Source: Pleomorphovibrio marinus (GTDB lineage: Bacteria; Bacteroidota; Bacteroidia; Cytophagales; Cyclobacteriaceae). Taken from it: a stretch of DNA of 64,000 nucleotides. The notes beneath the pieces are model-generated. The model was given only the letters and a program-made list of their open reading frames with translations, was not told the DNA's origin and searched no databases. A program made the position numbers and the translations under genes. Numbering within the stretch: position 1 is the first letter of the stretch; every line of letters starts with the position of its first letter. Of the stretch, positions 52,973-63,159 are shown piece by piece. Where the stretch lies: the NCBI RefSeq assembly GCF_003347495.1, contig NZ_QCXY01000012.1, positions 62,001 to 126,000 of the forward strand. Direction: 5' to 3'.

Positions 52973-54016
52973 ATGAACAGAACCGAGTTACTCATTCGAC
53001 AATCCCAGCAAAAAATTCTACTCTTGGATGGTGCCATGGGCACCATGATCCAAAGGTATAAACTGGAAGAGGCTGATTTCAGGCCGGCTGAACTGAAGAA
53101 TACCTCTAAATCCTTGAAGGGAAACAACGATCTGCTTTCCCTAAGCAGACCGGACATCATCAAGGAAATCCACGCGGCTTACTTTGAGGCCGGGGCGGAT
53201 ATTGTAGAAACCAATACCTTTAGCAGCACCTCTATTGCCCAGGAAGATTACGGCCTACAAAGGCTTGCCTATGAACTCAACCTTAAATCTGCACAAATTG
53301 CCAGGGAAGTGGCAGATGCTTATACCCAAAAAACCCCGGATCAGCCCCGTTTTGTGGCTGGTGCCATAGGCCCCACCAATAGGACAGCCTCCCTATCCCC
53401 AGACGTAAACGACCCGGGATTCAGGGCCATCAACTTTGACCAATTGGTAGAAGCCTATATGGAACAGGTAAATGGGTTATTGGATGGAGGAGCAGATATG
53501 TTATTGGTGGAAACCGTTTTTGACACCTTGAATGCCAAGGCTGCCCTATATGCCATTCAGGAAGTATATGAGCAACGGGATATTCCCTTGGAGCCAGAGG
53601 AAGGGGGGATCCCCATCATGGTTTCCGGTACCATCACCGATGCCTCAGGAAGGACCCTATCCGGACAAACCACAGAAGCCTTCCTGATATCCATTTCCCA
53701 CGTGCCTCTTTTTTCCGTCGGATTAAACTGCGCCTTAGGGGCAAAGGAGTTAAGACCCTATTTAAAGGTGCTAGCGGAAAAAGCCCCCTTTCTGGTGTCC
53801 GTGTATCCCAACGCGGGGCTGCCCAATGAATTTGGCAACTACGACCAGGGACCCGATGAAATGGGAAGTCAGGTAAAGGACTTTTTGGAGCAAGGATGGG
53901 TGAACATCCTGGGTGGCTGTTGTGGTACCACCCCCGAACATATTAAAACCCTGGCAGCACTTTCATCCCACTATTCACCCCGTAAACTTGAACTGGAATT
54001 GGAGGACACGCTATGA
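52973..54016 (+). CDS. metH: Homocysteine methyltransferase domain of split MetH
   Basis: 347 residues, the N-terminal module of cobalamin-dependent methionine synthase as a separate protein. Opening [12 protein letters not shown]; zinc-thiolate ligands Cys253 in GLNCALGA and Cys316-Cys317 in [10 protein letters not shown]. It binds homocysteine and moves the methyl group from methylcobalamin to it. The last codons overlap the ATG of the second metH gene (ATGA), so the two halves are translationally coupled. Splitting at this boundary is common in Bacteroidota. Under the SAM-I riboswitch upstream. Confidence 0.93.
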   Translation: MNRTELLIRQSQQKILLLDGAMGTMIQRYKLEEADFRPAELKNTSKSLKGNNDLLSLSRPDIIKEIHAAYFEAGADIVETNTFSSTSIAQEDYGLQRLAYELNLKSAQIAREVADAYTQKTPDQPRFVAGAIGPTNRTASLSPDVNDPGFRAINFDQLVEAYMEQVNGLLDGGADMLLVETVFDTLNAKAALYAIQEVYEQRDIPLEPEEGGIPIMVSGTITDASGRTLSGQTTEAFLISISHVPLFSVGLNCALGAKELRPYLKVLAEKAPFLVSVYPNAGLPNEFGNYDQGPDEMGSQVKDFLEQGWVNILGGCCGTTPEHIKTLAALSSHYSPRKLELELEDTL

Positions 54017-56733
54017 GTAAATACACTACTGACCCACAACCCCTAAAACTTTCCGGACTGGAACCCCTGGTTTTTACTCCTGAGATCAACTTTGTGAATA
54101 TAGGGGAAAGAGCCAACGTGACAGGTTCCAAAAAATTCGCCAGGCTTATTCTCAACGAGAATTACGATGAGGCGCTAGAAGTAGCCCTGGATCAGGTCAG
54201 GGGCGGAGCACAGGTGCTGGACGTCTGTATGGATGAAGCCATGCTGGACGGAGAAGCGGCGATGGTGAAATACCTTAACCTCATTGCCTCTGAACCGGAG
54301 ATCAGCCGTATCCCCATTATGGTGGACAGCTCCAAATGGAAAATCATCCTGGCTGGATTAAAATGTATACAGGGCAAGGGAATCGTAAATTCCATCTCCC
54401 TAAAAAATGGGGAGGAAGAGTTTATCCACCAGGCCAAACAGGTCAAGAAGTTCGGTGCCGCAGTAGTGGTCATGGCCTTTGACGAAAAAGGCCAGGCGGA
54501 TACCTACGAACGCAGGATAGAAATCTGCCAGCGCAGCTATGATATACTCACCCAAACGGTGAAGTTCAATCCCCAGGACATCATCTTTGACCCCAATATT
54601 TTCCCTGTGGCCACGGGTATGGACGAGCATAAAAACAATGCTATCGACTTTTTCAGGGCCACCCAATGGATAAAGGCAAATCTGCCTGGGGCAAAGGTGA
54701 GTGGTGGTGTAAGTAATGTGAGCTTTAGCTTTAGGGGAAACAACCCCGTAAGGGAAGCCATGCATGCCGTATTTCTTTACCACGCCATCAAGCACGGCAT
54801 GGATATGGGGATTGTAAACCCCAGCATGCTGGAGGTATATGACGATATTCCCAAAGACCTCCTGGAACACGTAGAGGATGTAATCTGGAACCGCCGGGAG
54901 GATGCCACCGAAAGGCTATTGGATTTTGCGGAAACGGTGAAGTCACAGGGAAAGAAGGTTAAGGTGGACGATGCCTGGCGTAAGGAACCTATAGAAAAGC
55001 GAATTGAGCATGCCTTGGTAAAAGGCATCATAGACTACGTAATCGAAGATACCGAAGAAGCACGCCTTCATTTTGGGGATCCGCTCAAGGTAATAGAAGG
55101 CCCATTGATGGATGGGATGAATGTGGTGGGTGACCTTTTTGGAGAAGGAAAGATGTTTTTGCCACAGGTGGTAAAAAGCGCAAGGGTGATGAAAAAAGCA
55201 GTGGCTTACCTGGAACCTTATATGCCCAAAGCCTTGGAGGCAAGTCTTGATGACAACAAATCCTCCAAGGTAAAGAAAATCCTGTTGGCCACGGTAAAAG
55301 GGGATGTCCACGATATCGGCAAAAATATCGTGGGTGTCGTCTTGGCCTGTAACAGTTACCATATCATCGATTTGGGGGTGATGGTGGAAACCGAAAAAAT
55401 CATTGAAGAAGCACTGGACAAGAATGTGGACATTATAGGCCTGAGTGGGCTTATCACCCCTTCGCTGGACGAAATGGTAAACGTGGCCGCAGAACTGGAA
55501 AGAAGAGGCTTGCAAATACCCCTGCTGATAGGAGGTGCCACCACTTCCCGTATCCATACGGCCGTAAAGATAGACCCTGTTTACAGTGGTATCGTGGTGC
55601 ATGTGACAGATGCCTCCAAATCAGTGCCTATCGCTGGAGAGGCCATTCATGAGGGTACCAAGGAGGTTTATAAGAAGAAGATAAAAGCCACCTACAAGGA
55701 GTTGAGGGAGGCTCATGAGGCCAAGCAACAAATAAAGCAGATGGCTACCTATGCGGAAGCAAAGGCCAACCCTGTTATTTTGGACTGGCAAAATTTCACT
55801 CCCCATGCGCCCAAGCAACCAGGTATTACCGAAATCCAAGAGCTAGATTTGGCCTTGCTCAGGAAATATATAGACTGGACGCCCTTTTTTAGTACCTGGA
55901 TGCTTTCGGGAAAGTACCCAAAAATATTTGACCACCCTCAAGTGGGCAAGGAAGCCAAACGCGTATTTGACGATGCCAACCAGATGCTGGATCAACTGAT
56001 TTCCGAAAAGTGGCTTAAAGCCAAAGCTGTGGTGGGGCTTTTTTCTATTCAAAGGGATGGGGACGACATCCTTTTGGATCCCCAGGCTACTGGTAATAAA
56101 GAATTTAGATTCCATTTTCTTCGCCAACAAGGGAAGAAAGGCAAGGGGGTTCCAAACCGCTGCCTGGCAGACTACCTGCATCCCGAAAAGCAGGACTATA
56201 TTGGTACATTTGCCGTCACCACTGGTATTGGGATTGAGGACCGACTGGCCATTTTCCAAGAGGATGATGATGACTACAAGGATATCATGCTAAAAGCCTT
56301 GGCGGACAGGCTGGCGGAGGCGGGTGCAGAATACCTGCACGAGCTAGTAAGGAGAGACCTTTGGGGATATGCTAGCGAGGAATCTCTCAACAACCAAGAC
56401 CTTATTGCCGAAAACTATCAAGGAATCCGGCCTGCACCAGGCTATCCTGCTTGCCCGGAGCATTCGGAGAAAAGAACCCTTTTTGACCTGCTTCAGGCCG
56501 AAAGACGTATAGGACTGAACTTGACGGAAAGCTTTGCCATGTATCCAACATCTGCGGTATGCGGGTACTATTTCGCACATCCAGAAAGCAAGTATTTTGG
56601 TCTGGGCAAGATAGGGGAAGACCAGGTACAGGATTATGCCGAAAGAAAAGGGGTAAGCAAGGAACAGGCAGAGAAGTGGTTGTCGCCTAATTTGGCCTAT
56701 ACCCCCAAAGTCCTTCAACCCATAGGCGGATAA
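54013..56733 (+). CDS. metH: Methionine synthase MetH, pterin/cobalamin/activation domains
   Basis: 906 residues. Pterin-binding domain from about residue 15 ([16 protein letters not shown]). A four-helix cap is followed by the cobalamin domain with DVHDIGKN, His433 being the cobalt ligand. The AdoMet activation domain has [15 protein letters not shown] and [14 protein letters not shown]. It takes the methyl group from 5-methyltetrahydrofolate and reloads cobalamin for the partner module at 52973-54016. Complete apart from the split-off first module. metF follows after 73 bases and makes its methylfolate. Confidence 0.95.
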   Translation: MSKYTTDPQPLKLSGLEPLVFTPEINFVNIGERANVTGSKKFARLILNENYDEALEVALDQVRGGAQVLDVCMDEAMLDGEAAMVKYLNLIASEPEISRIPIMVDSSKWKIILAGLKCIQGKGIVNSISLKNGEEEFIHQAKQVKKFGAAVVVMAFDEKGQADTYERRIEICQRSYDILTQTVKFNPQDIIFDPNIFPVATGMDEHKNNAIDFFRATQWIKANLPGAKVSGGVSNVSFSFRGNNPVREAMHAVFLYHAIKHGMDMGIVNPSMLEVYDDIPKDLLEHVEDVIWNRREDATERLLDFAETVKSQGKKVKVDDAWRKEPIEKRIEHALVKGIIDYVIEDTEEARLHFGDPLKVIEGPLMDGMNVVGDLFGEGKMFLPQVVKSARVMKKAVAYLEPYMPKALEASLDDNKSSKVKKILLATVKGDVHDIGKNIVGVVLACNSYHIIDLGVMVETEKIIEEALDKNVDIIGLSGLITPSLDEMVNVAAELERRGLQIPLLIGGATTSRIHTAVKIDPVYSGIVVHVTDASKSVPIAGEAIHEGTKEVYKKKIKATYKELREAHEAKQQIKQMATYAEAKANPVILDWQNFTPHAPKQPGITEIQELDLALLRKYIDWTPFFSTWMLSGKYPKIFDHPQVGKEAKRVFDDANQMLDQLISEKWLKAKAVVGLFSIQRDGDDILLDPQATGNKEFRFHFLRQQGKKGKGVPNRCLADYLHPEKQDYIGTFAVTTGIGIEDRLAIFQEDDDDYKDIMLKALADRLAEAGAEYLHELVRRDLWGYASEESLNNQDLIAENYQGIRPAPGYPACPEHSEKRTLFDLLQAERRIGLNLTESFAMYPTSAVCGYYFAHPESKYFGLGKIGEDQVQDYAERKGVSKEQAEKWLSPNLAYTPKVLQPIGG

Positions 56734-56806
56734 TCCAACATTTTTAATCATTCGAAAAACAGGTAGGAATAGTAGAAGTTCATGGGGAGCCCATGCAATA
56801 AATAAT

Positions 56807-57760
56807 ATGAAAGTCACTGAATTTATAGCGAAAGCAGATCGAACCTTATTTTCATTTGAGATACTACCACCCCTAAAGGGGCAAAGCCTTAAGGCCATGC
56901 TGGAGGGTATTTCCCCGCTGATGGAATTCAACCCACCCTTCGTGGACGTCACCTACCATAGGGAGGAATATATTTTTCGCAAGCATGAAAACGGACACAT
57001 GCAGAAGGTGAGTACTCAAAAACGGCCAGGAACCGTGGGAATCTGTGCTGCACTAATCAACCGCTTCCATGTGGAACCTGTTCCCCATATACTCTGTGGT
57101 GGCTTTACGATGGAGGAAACCGAGAACGTGTTGATTGACCTTGAGTTTATAGGTGTCAAAAATGTACTGGCACTAAGGGGGGACGCCCCCAAGGCAGAAG
57201 GGAGGTTTACGCCGGAGGATGGGGGGCATAGCTATGCCTGGCAACTTGTGCAACAGATCCATAACATGAACCGGGGAATTTATCTTCACGATGAGACAGA
57301 AATTGGTTTTCAAACCGACTTTTGCATCGGGGTAGCCGGCTATCCCGAAAAGCATTTTGAAGCCCCAAGTTTAACATTGGACCTGAAACACCTGAAAGCC
57401 AAGGTAGAGGCGGGTGCAGAATACATCGTCACCCAAATGTTTTTTGACAATCAGCGCTATTTCCAATTTGTGAAGATGGTAAGAGAGGCCGGTATAGAAA
57501 TACCTATCATCCCCGGCCTTAAACCTATTACCACCCTTTCACAAATCAAAAATCTCCCAAGAATTTTTTACTTGGATTTTCCAAAGGAATTGATGGTGGA
57601 GCTGGAAAAGTGCAAGACCAATGCGGATGTAAAGCAAGTTGGAATAGAATGGGCCATTCACCAAAGTAAGGAACTGATCCAAGCCGGGGCACCTTCCCTG
57701 CACTACTATACCATGAGCAAGGCTGACGCCACCTATCGAGTGGCTAAGGAGGTTTTTTAA
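56807..57760 (+). CDS. metF: 5,10-methylenetetrahydrofolate reductase
   Basis: 317 residues, TIM-barrel flavoprotein. SFEILPPLKG with the catalytic Glu near residue 18, VDVTYHREEY, LALRGDAP in the FAD-binding part, IGVAGYPEKH, and VTQMFFDNQRYF near residue 210. It reduces methylene-THF to methyl-THF, the substrate of MetH. Third gene of the riboswitch-controlled operon. An inverted copy of the dispersed repeat starts 11 bases after the stop. Confidence 0.96.
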   Translation: MKVTEFIAKADRTLFSFEILPPLKGQSLKAMLEGISPLMEFNPPFVDVTYHREEYIFRKHENGHMQKVSTQKRPGTVGICAALINRFHVEPVPHILCGGFTMEETENVLIDLEFIGVKNVLALRGDAPKAEGRFTPEDGGHSYAWQLVQQIHNMNRGIYLHDETEIGFQTDFCIGVAGYPEKHFEAPSLTLDLKHLKAKVEAGAEYIVTQMFFDNQRYFQFVKMVREAGIEIPIIPGLKPITTLSQIKNLPRIFYLDFPKELMVELEKCKTNADVKQVGIEWAIHQSKELIQAGAPSLHYYTMSKADATYRVAKEVF

Positions 57761-57770
57761 CCTATTTCAT

Positions 57771-57927
57771 ATGTTTATAATTTCTTTTTAGCGGTCATAT
57801 AGCCTGCCCCTGCCTGCCCCGAACTCGTTTCGGGGAACTTGCTTCGGGGGAATCTCGCAACCATAATCATCCCGGTGTGTGACGTGCTCGTCATGCCTGA
57901 CTGCCATCCAGGCAGGCTCGATTTCAT
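57771..57927 (-). repeat. Dispersed repeat unit F, inverted
   Basis: 157 bases; on the minus strand it begins ATGAAATCGAGCCTGCC and ends ATTATAAACAT, followed by ATGAA. Both hairpins are present. It lies between metF and hmp and, unlike units B and E, does not lead into a start codon: its right-hand end points into the end of metF. Confidence 0.88.
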
Positions 57928-57984
57928 CAAGTCCCCTTCTGTAGGATAGCCTATCCCTATCCAGAGTTAAATTTAAGATCAAAT

Positions 57985-58017
57985 AGAATATAAAAGGATT
58001 TTTTTATCTATTATTCT
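57985..58017. promoter_or_regulatory. Possible operator of the flavohemoglobin gene
   Basis: AGAATA...TATTCT inverted repeat with an inner GGATTTTTTTATC core, directly upstream of the -7 box. A repressor bound here would block the promoter, as NO-sensing regulators do at hmp genes elsewhere. Weak evidence. Confidence 0.25.
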
Positions 58018-58022
58018 TTTTA

Positions 58023-58030
58023 TACCTTTG
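58023..58030 (+). promoter_or_regulatory. -7 box of hmp
   Basis: TACCTTTG, a full TAnnTTTG match, 31 bases before the ATG at 58062. No TTG 19 bases upstream. Confidence 0.5.
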
Positions 58031-58061
58031 TGGCTCTTTCAACAAATCCTACTTTATAATC

Positions 58062-59267
58062 ATGACAGAAGACCAAAAAAACATCATCACGGCCACGGTT
58101 CCGGTGCTAAGGGAGCATGGAGTCACATTAACGACTCACTTTTATAAGCGGATGTTTTTACACCATCCCTCTTTGAAAAACATTTTCAACCTTTCTAACC
58201 AAAAAAACGGAAAACAACAGCAAGCCTTGGCCTTGGCGGTGCTGGCCTATGCGGAGCACATTTCCAATCCAGCGGTACTGCTTCCTGAGTTGGAAAGAAT
58301 CGGTCACAAACACGTAAGCCTGGACATTCGTCCTGAACATTATCCCATAGTGGGAAACCATCTTTTGGCATCCATTAAGGAGGTATTGGGAGAGGCAGCC
58401 ACTACGGATATACTAGATGCCTGGGAGGCCGCCTATAACCAACTGGCAGACCTGATGATCAAGGTAGAAGGGGGAATGTATGAAAAGGCAAGGAACAGTC
58501 CAGGTGGTTGGGCAGGATGGAGGCCTTTTGTTGTCACCAAAAAGAAAAAGGAATCAGAAGAGATAACCTCGTTCTACCTCAAACCTAAGGACGGCGGACA
58601 GGTGCTCGAGCATATTCCAGGGCAGTTTATTAGCTTGAGGCTACATCTGCCAGGACTGGGTCTGAACCAAGCCCGCCAATACAGCATTTCAAGTATTCCT
58701 GATCCTTCCATCTATAGGATCTCCGTAAAAAAAGAAAAGGATCAACACCTCAATATTGACGGTTTGATTAGCAATCACCTTCACCTAAACATCAAGGAAG
58801 GAGATGTGATAGAGCTAACGGCTCCCGCAGGAAACTTTACCCTTGGGAAAAAACTGGATTCGCCCACCACTTTCATCAGCGGTGGAGTGGGCTTAACCCC
58901 ACTAATAAGCATGCTGTTAAGTGCTTCTCAACAGAATCCCGATCATTCCTTGACTTGGATCCATGCATGCAGAAATGAGCAGGTACATGCCTTCAAGGAA
59001 CCGGTACAGAAAATCTTTGAAGGTCATCCACAAATTAGCAGTCATGTCTTTTATGATGAACTAAGGGAAGGGAACCAAAAAGAGGGAATAAATATGGGCC
59101 CCTTGAACCTAAGGGATATAGCCGAACTCCCAAAAGATGGTAAATACTATATTTGCGGGCCTGCTGGTTTTATCAAAAAGCACCGGAATGAACTAGTGGA
59201 ATTAGGCGTTCCTGCGGCCTCTATTGAATTTGAGGAATTCGGACCGCAACTGTTGCACCTGAATTAA
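58062..59267 (+). CDS. hmp: Flavohemoglobin / nitric oxide dioxygenase
   Basis: 401 residues. Globin domain (1-140) with the heme-ligand His in RIGHKHVSL, the distal-side Tyr in HFYKRMF and ending YEKARNSPGGWAGWR. FAD domain with QARQYSISS; NAD domain with SGGVGLTPLISML and YICGPAGFI. It converts nitric oxide to nitrate with NAD(P)H and oxygen and so protects against nitrosative stress. Single-gene unit with its own -7 box and a terminator behind it. Confidence 0.95.
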   Translation: MTEDQKNIITATVPVLREHGVTLTTHFYKRMFLHHPSLKNIFNLSNQKNGKQQQALALAVLAYAEHISNPAVLLPELERIGHKHVSLDIRPEHYPIVGNHLLASIKEVLGEAATTDILDAWEAAYNQLADLMIKVEGGMYEKARNSPGGWAGWRPFVVTKKKKESEEITSFYLKPKDGGQVLEHIPGQFISLRLHLPGLGLNQARQYSISSIPDPSIYRISVKKEKDQHLNIDGLISNHLHLNIKEGDVIELTAPAGNFTLGKKLDSPTTFISGGVGLTPLISMLLSASQQNPDHSLTWIHACRNEQVHAFKEPVQKIFEGHPQISSHVFYDELREGNQKEGINMGPLNLRDIAELPKDGKYYICGPAGFIKKHRNELVELGVPAASIEFEEFGPQLLHLN

Positions 59268-59287
59268 TTGCTTTGAAAATTACCGGA

Positions 59288-59316
59288 AAGGCTGCCTCCA
59301 AAAGGGTGGCCTTTTT
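59288..59316 (+). terminator. Intrinsic terminator after hmp
   Basis: Nine-pair stem AAGGCTGCC / GGTGGCCTT (two G-T pairs) followed by TTT; starts 21 bases after the stop. Confidence 0.7.
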
Positions 59317-59424
59317 GATTATTTTTGGTTAACTTTTGATCATGCTTCCCAAGGTTTGACTTTGCTCCTAAAAAATAGGAGATCAAGCAGCATTTTTGCT
59401 CCATTACTATTAATCAAAAATATA

Positions 59425-60648
59425 ATGCCCAAAAAAGACGGTAAACAAGACCGAAGAAAATTCCTAAAAACCTCCAGTTTACTGGGAACATCATTATTGA
59501 TTGGTTCCCGGTTTGCTTTCGCAGGAGAACCCAAAAGTGACAAAAAAGTCAGAATAGGGGTGGTAGGTGGAAGGTTCGGTGCCAGCTTCTATTTCCATGA
59601 ACACCCGAATTGTGAAGTGGAGGCAGTAAGCGACCTGCGTAAAGACAGAAGGGAACATTTAATGAAGGTTTATGGCTGTTCCAAAAGCTATGATTCCTTG
59701 GATACCCTCCTGAAGGACCCAGCTGTGGAGGCAGTATTCTTAGCAACCCCTGCACCTGACCATGTGAGCCATACCATAGCAAGTCTGGAAGCAGGCAAAC
59801 ATGTACTCTGTGCTGTTCCTGCCGCATTGGACCTAGAGGATTGTCAAAAGTTGATGGAAGCGGTAAAAAGGTCTGGCCTTACCTATATGATGGCAGAAAC
59901 GAGTACCTTTCACCAAGTGGTATTGTCGGCACAAAAATTTTACCGTGAAGGTAAATTTGGGGATATCTTCCGGGTAGAAGCTCAATACCACCACCCCGGG
60001 TTGGAAGAACTCTATTTTGAAGATGGAAAGCCCACTTGGAGACATGGGTTACCCCCCATGCTGTACCCCACCCACTGTACTTCCTACCATATTTCGGTAA
60101 CCGGAGAGCGGTTCACACAGGTAAGTTGCCTAGGTTGGGGGGACCAAAGCGAAGCACTCAAGGGCAACCCCTACCAAAACCCCTTCTGGAATGAAACGGC
60201 CCTTTTCAAGACCAACAGGGGCAATGCCAGCAACATCTCCATCTGCTGGAGAGGGGCCTTGATGGGGACAGAAAGGGGGGAATGGCATGGCAATAAGATG
60301 AGCCTTTACGGAAAGGACCCCAATGGGCTCCCGGAGGTGAAAATAAATGCCGCTCAGGAATTGGCTAAGGATGACGGAGGCTTTGTTTTTAAAAAAGCGG
60401 AAATGGAGGAATACAAGCAGACTAGGTGGTACGAAACGGATATGTTGCCCTTAACGCTAAGGCACAGTAGCGGCCATGATGGCTCCCACACATTTATCAC
60501 CCATGAATTTGTAGATGCCATCATAAACAATCGAAGACCCCAGGTGGATATCCATGAGGCCCTTGCCTACACTGTACCTGGGATAGTGGCTCACCAATCT
60601 GCCTTAAAAGGAGGAGAAAGCATGAAGATTCCGACCTTCGATGGATAG
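59425..60648 (+). CDS. Gfo/Idh/MocA-family oxidoreductase with Tat signal
   Basis: 407 residues from the ATG at 59425, which gives a twin-arginine signal (DRRKFLKTSSLLG) and an AFAG cleavage region; the frame starts at 59356. Rossmann domain with IGVVGGRFG and EAVSDLRKDRRE; ATPAPDH and the EAGKHVLCAVPAAL segment, where many relatives have E-K-P. So the usual Lys is replaced by Val-Pro context (CAVP). The C-terminal alpha/beta domain includes YPTHCTSYHIS. Such periplasmic or Tat-exported members oxidise or isomerise sugars and glycosides; substrate unknown. Single gene. Confidence 0.85.
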   Translation: MPKKDGKQDRRKFLKTSSLLGTSLLIGSRFAFAGEPKSDKKVRIGVVGGRFGASFYFHEHPNCEVEAVSDLRKDRREHLMKVYGCSKSYDSLDTLLKDPAVEAVFLATPAPDHVSHTIASLEAGKHVLCAVPAALDLEDCQKLMEAVKRSGLTYMMAETSTFHQVVLSAQKFYREGKFGDIFRVEAQYHHPGLEELYFEDGKPTWRHGLPPMLYPTHCTSYHISVTGERFTQVSCLGWGDQSEALKGNPYQNPFWNETALFKTNRGNASNISICWRGALMGTERGEWHGNKMSLYGKDPNGLPEVKINAAQELAKDDGGFVFKKAEMEEYKQTRWYETDMLPLTLRHSSGHDGSHTFITHEFVDAIINNRRPQVDIHEALAYTVPGIVAHQSALKGGESMKIPTFDG

Positions 60649-60666
60649 TTTAACCTTATTTCCTGC

Positions 60667-60876
60667 TCAACTGCTGTGGCATGGTCCACAGCAATAATAG
60701 CACCCATCTGCATTCTTAAAGGCTTCCTTAGCTTTTTGCAGGGCATCTTGGCACCTAGAAAACCTCCCCAAAAAGCCCCTATTGTCATCTTCGGGAAGAT
60801 ATTCACAGCTTTCGGAATGTACTTCATGATCCCCATTGGATTGAGCCTTGGTATTGACATAATACTTTTCAAACAT
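60667..60876 (-). CDS. Small Cys-rich conserved protein
   Basis: 69 residues, minus strand, in the gap after the oxidoreductase. It begins MFEKYYVNTKAQSNGDHEVH and ends NADGCYYCCGPCHSS. The pattern YYVN-x-x-AQSNGDHEVH, a middle Cys-x-x-x-P, and a C-terminal Gly-Cys-x-x-Cys...CH matches small hypothetical proteins I recall from many bacteria. The cysteines and histidines suggest metal binding. It is unusually rich in conserved-looking residues for its length, which supports it as a real gene. Role unknown. Confidence 0.65.
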   Translation of the reverse strand: MFEKYYVNTKAQSNGDHEVHSESCEYLPEDDNRGFLGRFSRCQDALQKAKEAFKNADGCYYCCGPCHSS

Positions 60877-61115
60877 AACTAGGGTTTAATTGGTCACTTT
60901 TTAAGTTACAAAAAATCCTACATATTCAAAAATTCAACTAGACGGTCCCTGTTTAGATATAAAGGCTTTTAGAATTCCGGAAATTGCAGAGGAGTCGGTT
61001 TATCGTCACTCCACTCGTTCATTTTAGTGCTGCATTTAGAAGGGCTCTTGGAAATCCATGAAAGGGTTTTGGAAACAGATGATTTTTTCGGCTGATAGCA
61101 CTTAGACTACAATAA

Positions 61116-61742
61116 TTAAGGGGCATCCACCAGGGCCACCTCTGCATGGCTGGAGATCAAATACTTTTTCCCATTGCTAAGTTCCTGACAAAGCACCCTG
61201 GTCCTTCTGGTTTCCAGCTTTTTGAATACCCTGGCCTTTATTTCAAAAGCACTACCCACCTTGACATCTCCCAGAAAAACCAAGTCCACACCAGGTTTTA
61301 CAGTATCGTATTTCTTCAGCTCCTTTGCCAGGAAAAAATCCGCACCGGCACTTGCCTTTGGGTTGGTCATATGCCTTTTAAGAGGAATCAACACGTCAAG
61401 TGGAAAGACCTTTCCTGTCAATACGGGAGCCATGACAGACCTAAATGCCAGTTTCCATTCCACTCCATGGGGTTTCTTGCCCATACCATATTTGGAATAG
61501 ACCCGATGATGGGCAACTTCATGAAGATAAGTGATGAGAAACTGATAAATATTGAGATCGTGATTGATACTAATTCTCTGTAGGGACCTACTCCTTTGAA
61601 AGCTGAAGTCACCAAGTTTTGTGCTTCTAGAACTGGTGATATGGAGCCGAAAAGGATCCGCCTTCCATACTTCATAACAATAGTCAAGGGAACTTTCAGG
61701 AACCCTTCCTCTTAAAGCCCCCGTAAAGATTTCTTTATTCAC
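61116..61742 (-). CDS. SprT-like zinc metallopeptidase-fold protein
   Basis: 208 residues from the GTG at 61742 (MNKEIFTGALRGRVPESS), which matches the usual start of the Bacteroidota SprT-like family. The frame runs to 61949 but the extra 69 residues are unlike the family. Zinc motif HEVAH at 74-78 (TYLHEVAHHRV), then KKPHGVEWKLAF with a further His92 and Glu95. The zinc-ribbon C-terminus of SprT/Spartan is not obvious; the last 100 residues are beta-rich. Eukaryotic relatives cleave DNA-protein crosslinks; the bacterial role is not settled. Confidence 0.82.
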   Translation of the reverse strand: MNKEIFTGALRGRVPESSLDYCYEVWKADPFRLHITSSRSTKLGDFSFQRSRSLQRISINHDLNIYQFLITYLHEVAHHRVYSKYGMGKKPHGVEWKLAFRSVMAPVLTGKVFPLDVLIPLKRHMTNPKASAGADFFLAKELKKYDTVKPGVDLVFLGDVKVGSAFEIKARVFKKLETRRTRVLCQELSNGKKYLISSHAEVALVDAP

Positions 61743-62156
61743 GGATTGGATAAATAAGAATTTCTTGCCAAAGATAGGATTTTTTGACAGACTGGCAGAA
61801 AGTTGTTGACTACCTAAAGGGTGAAGGTACTTCAAAAAGCAACAAACATAGCCCATCCCCCTTAAGCAGAGGAGGTAATAATACACCAGGAACACCAGCC
61901 ATCTATCAAAAAAAGCGATTTTGCCAAACTTTTTTTTAAAAATTCCCATTTATAAAGCTATAAAAGAATAATTGGCAAGTTTTTGGTAGTAAGAAATAAA
62001 AGAAATCTTGTCGTCATAACAGCAAAATCAACTAGTTAAATATAAAGGCTTACCATCAAGGTGAACCTTTCATTTAGGAAAATTTCAATACAGCCTTGTC
62101 TCACTTTTGGAAAAAGACTCGTCCTGAAAGAAAAGCCAATGTTTAACACCATGATC
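61743..62156. other. Intergenic region with open frames of doubtful use
   Basis: Frames continue from both neighbours (upstream extensions of the SprT-like and glycosyltransferase genes) but lack family similarity. AT-rich. No promoter box of full consensus was found. Confidence 0.4.
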
Positions 62157-63140
62157 ATGAAGAAATCAATATCGGTTATTATTCCTAATTTCAACGGGAG
62201 GTCTCTCTTGGAGGAATACCTCCCTTATACTTTTAAGGCGTTGGTACATGCCGCTGTGAAATTTGAGGTTATTGTGGTAGATGATGCTTCAAAGGACGAC
62301 TCTATCGCCTTTCTGGAGACAAATTACCCAAGTGTACGCATCCTTAAAAATCCTGTTAACAAAGGCTTTTCCTTTTCTTGTAACCGGGGCATGTACGGAG
62401 CAAAACACGAATTGCTGTTTTTCCTGAATTCGGACGTGATGCTGAATGAGAATTATTTTGAGGGCTTATGGAAATACTTTGAAAGGGAGGACACTTTTGG
62501 CGTGATGGGTAAGATACTGGAAATGAAGAGCGAGAAAATAGAGGTGGCCGCCAGATCCTTGAACCATATCGGGTTTAAGTTTAAGACCGACAAGCTCTTT
62601 TATCAGAAAGGCAACGAAGATTATACCCCTACGGCATTCCTTTCTGGTGCAAATGCGCTAATTGATGCCGAAAAATTAAGGACACTTGGTGGCTTCGACG
62701 AGATTTTCTCTCCCTACTATAGCGAGGACCTGGATTTGGGCCTTAGGGCGTGGCGGGTAGGATGGAAATGCTTCTATGACCATGAATCCACCTGCTACCA
62801 CAGGGGCTCCTATACCACCAAAACGCAGTGTAAGAAAACACAGGTGAAACAAATTTATTTCAGGAATCGCTTTGTAGTGCACGCCATACATCTGGATGGG
62901 CATTATTTAAAATTGTGGTTTGTACAGGTGTTGCTGTTTGAAGTCATCCCGAAACTTTTGATGGGCAAACATTGGTACCTCAACAGCTACATTTCATTTT
63001 TAAAGCAGTCGGAAGCCATAAAGAATTCCAAAAAAAGGCTAACTTACCTCATGAAAGAAAGGAACAGTAGCATTTCCCTTTTTGACCTCAAAAGAAGGGT
63101 GGACAAGGACCTTTCTCAGAAAAATTTGGTTTGGCTATAA
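62157..63140 (+). CDS. Family 2 glycosyltransferase
   Basis: 327 residues from the ATG at 62157 (ATGs at 62139 and 62151 are alternatives). GT-A fold: SVIIPNFNGRSLLE opening, VVDDASKDDS, LNSDVML (the DxD-like metal site) and FSPYYSEDLDLGLRAWRVG with the catalytic acidic residues. It would transfer a sugar from a nucleotide donor to a lipid or polysaccharide acceptor. The next gene, 19 bases later, is an MsbA-like exporter, so lipid or glycan export is a likely common theme. Confidence 0.9.
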   Translation: MKKSISVIIPNFNGRSLLEEYLPYTFKALVHAAVKFEVIVVDDASKDDSIAFLETNYPSVRILKNPVNKGFSFSCNRGMYGAKHELLFFLNSDVMLNENYFEGLWKYFEREDTFGVMGKILEMKSEKIEVAARSLNHIGFKFKTDKLFYQKGNEDYTPTAFLSGANALIDAEKLRTLGGFDEIFSPYYSEDLDLGLRAWRVGWKCFYDHESTCYHRGSYTTKTQCKKTQVKQIYFRNRFVVHAIHLDGHYLKLWFVQVLLFEVIPKLLMGKHWYLNSYISFLKQSEAIKNSKKRLTYLMKERNSSISLFDLKRRVDKDLSQKNLVWL

Positions 63141-63159
63141 GAAAAAGCGTTACAATTTC

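Noticed and set aside
61743-61949. Long N-terminal extension of the SprT-like protein with two hydrophobic segments
   Set aside because: The family normally begins at the GTG at 61742; the extension lacks similarity to anything recognised, though a membrane-anchored form cannot be wholly excluded.
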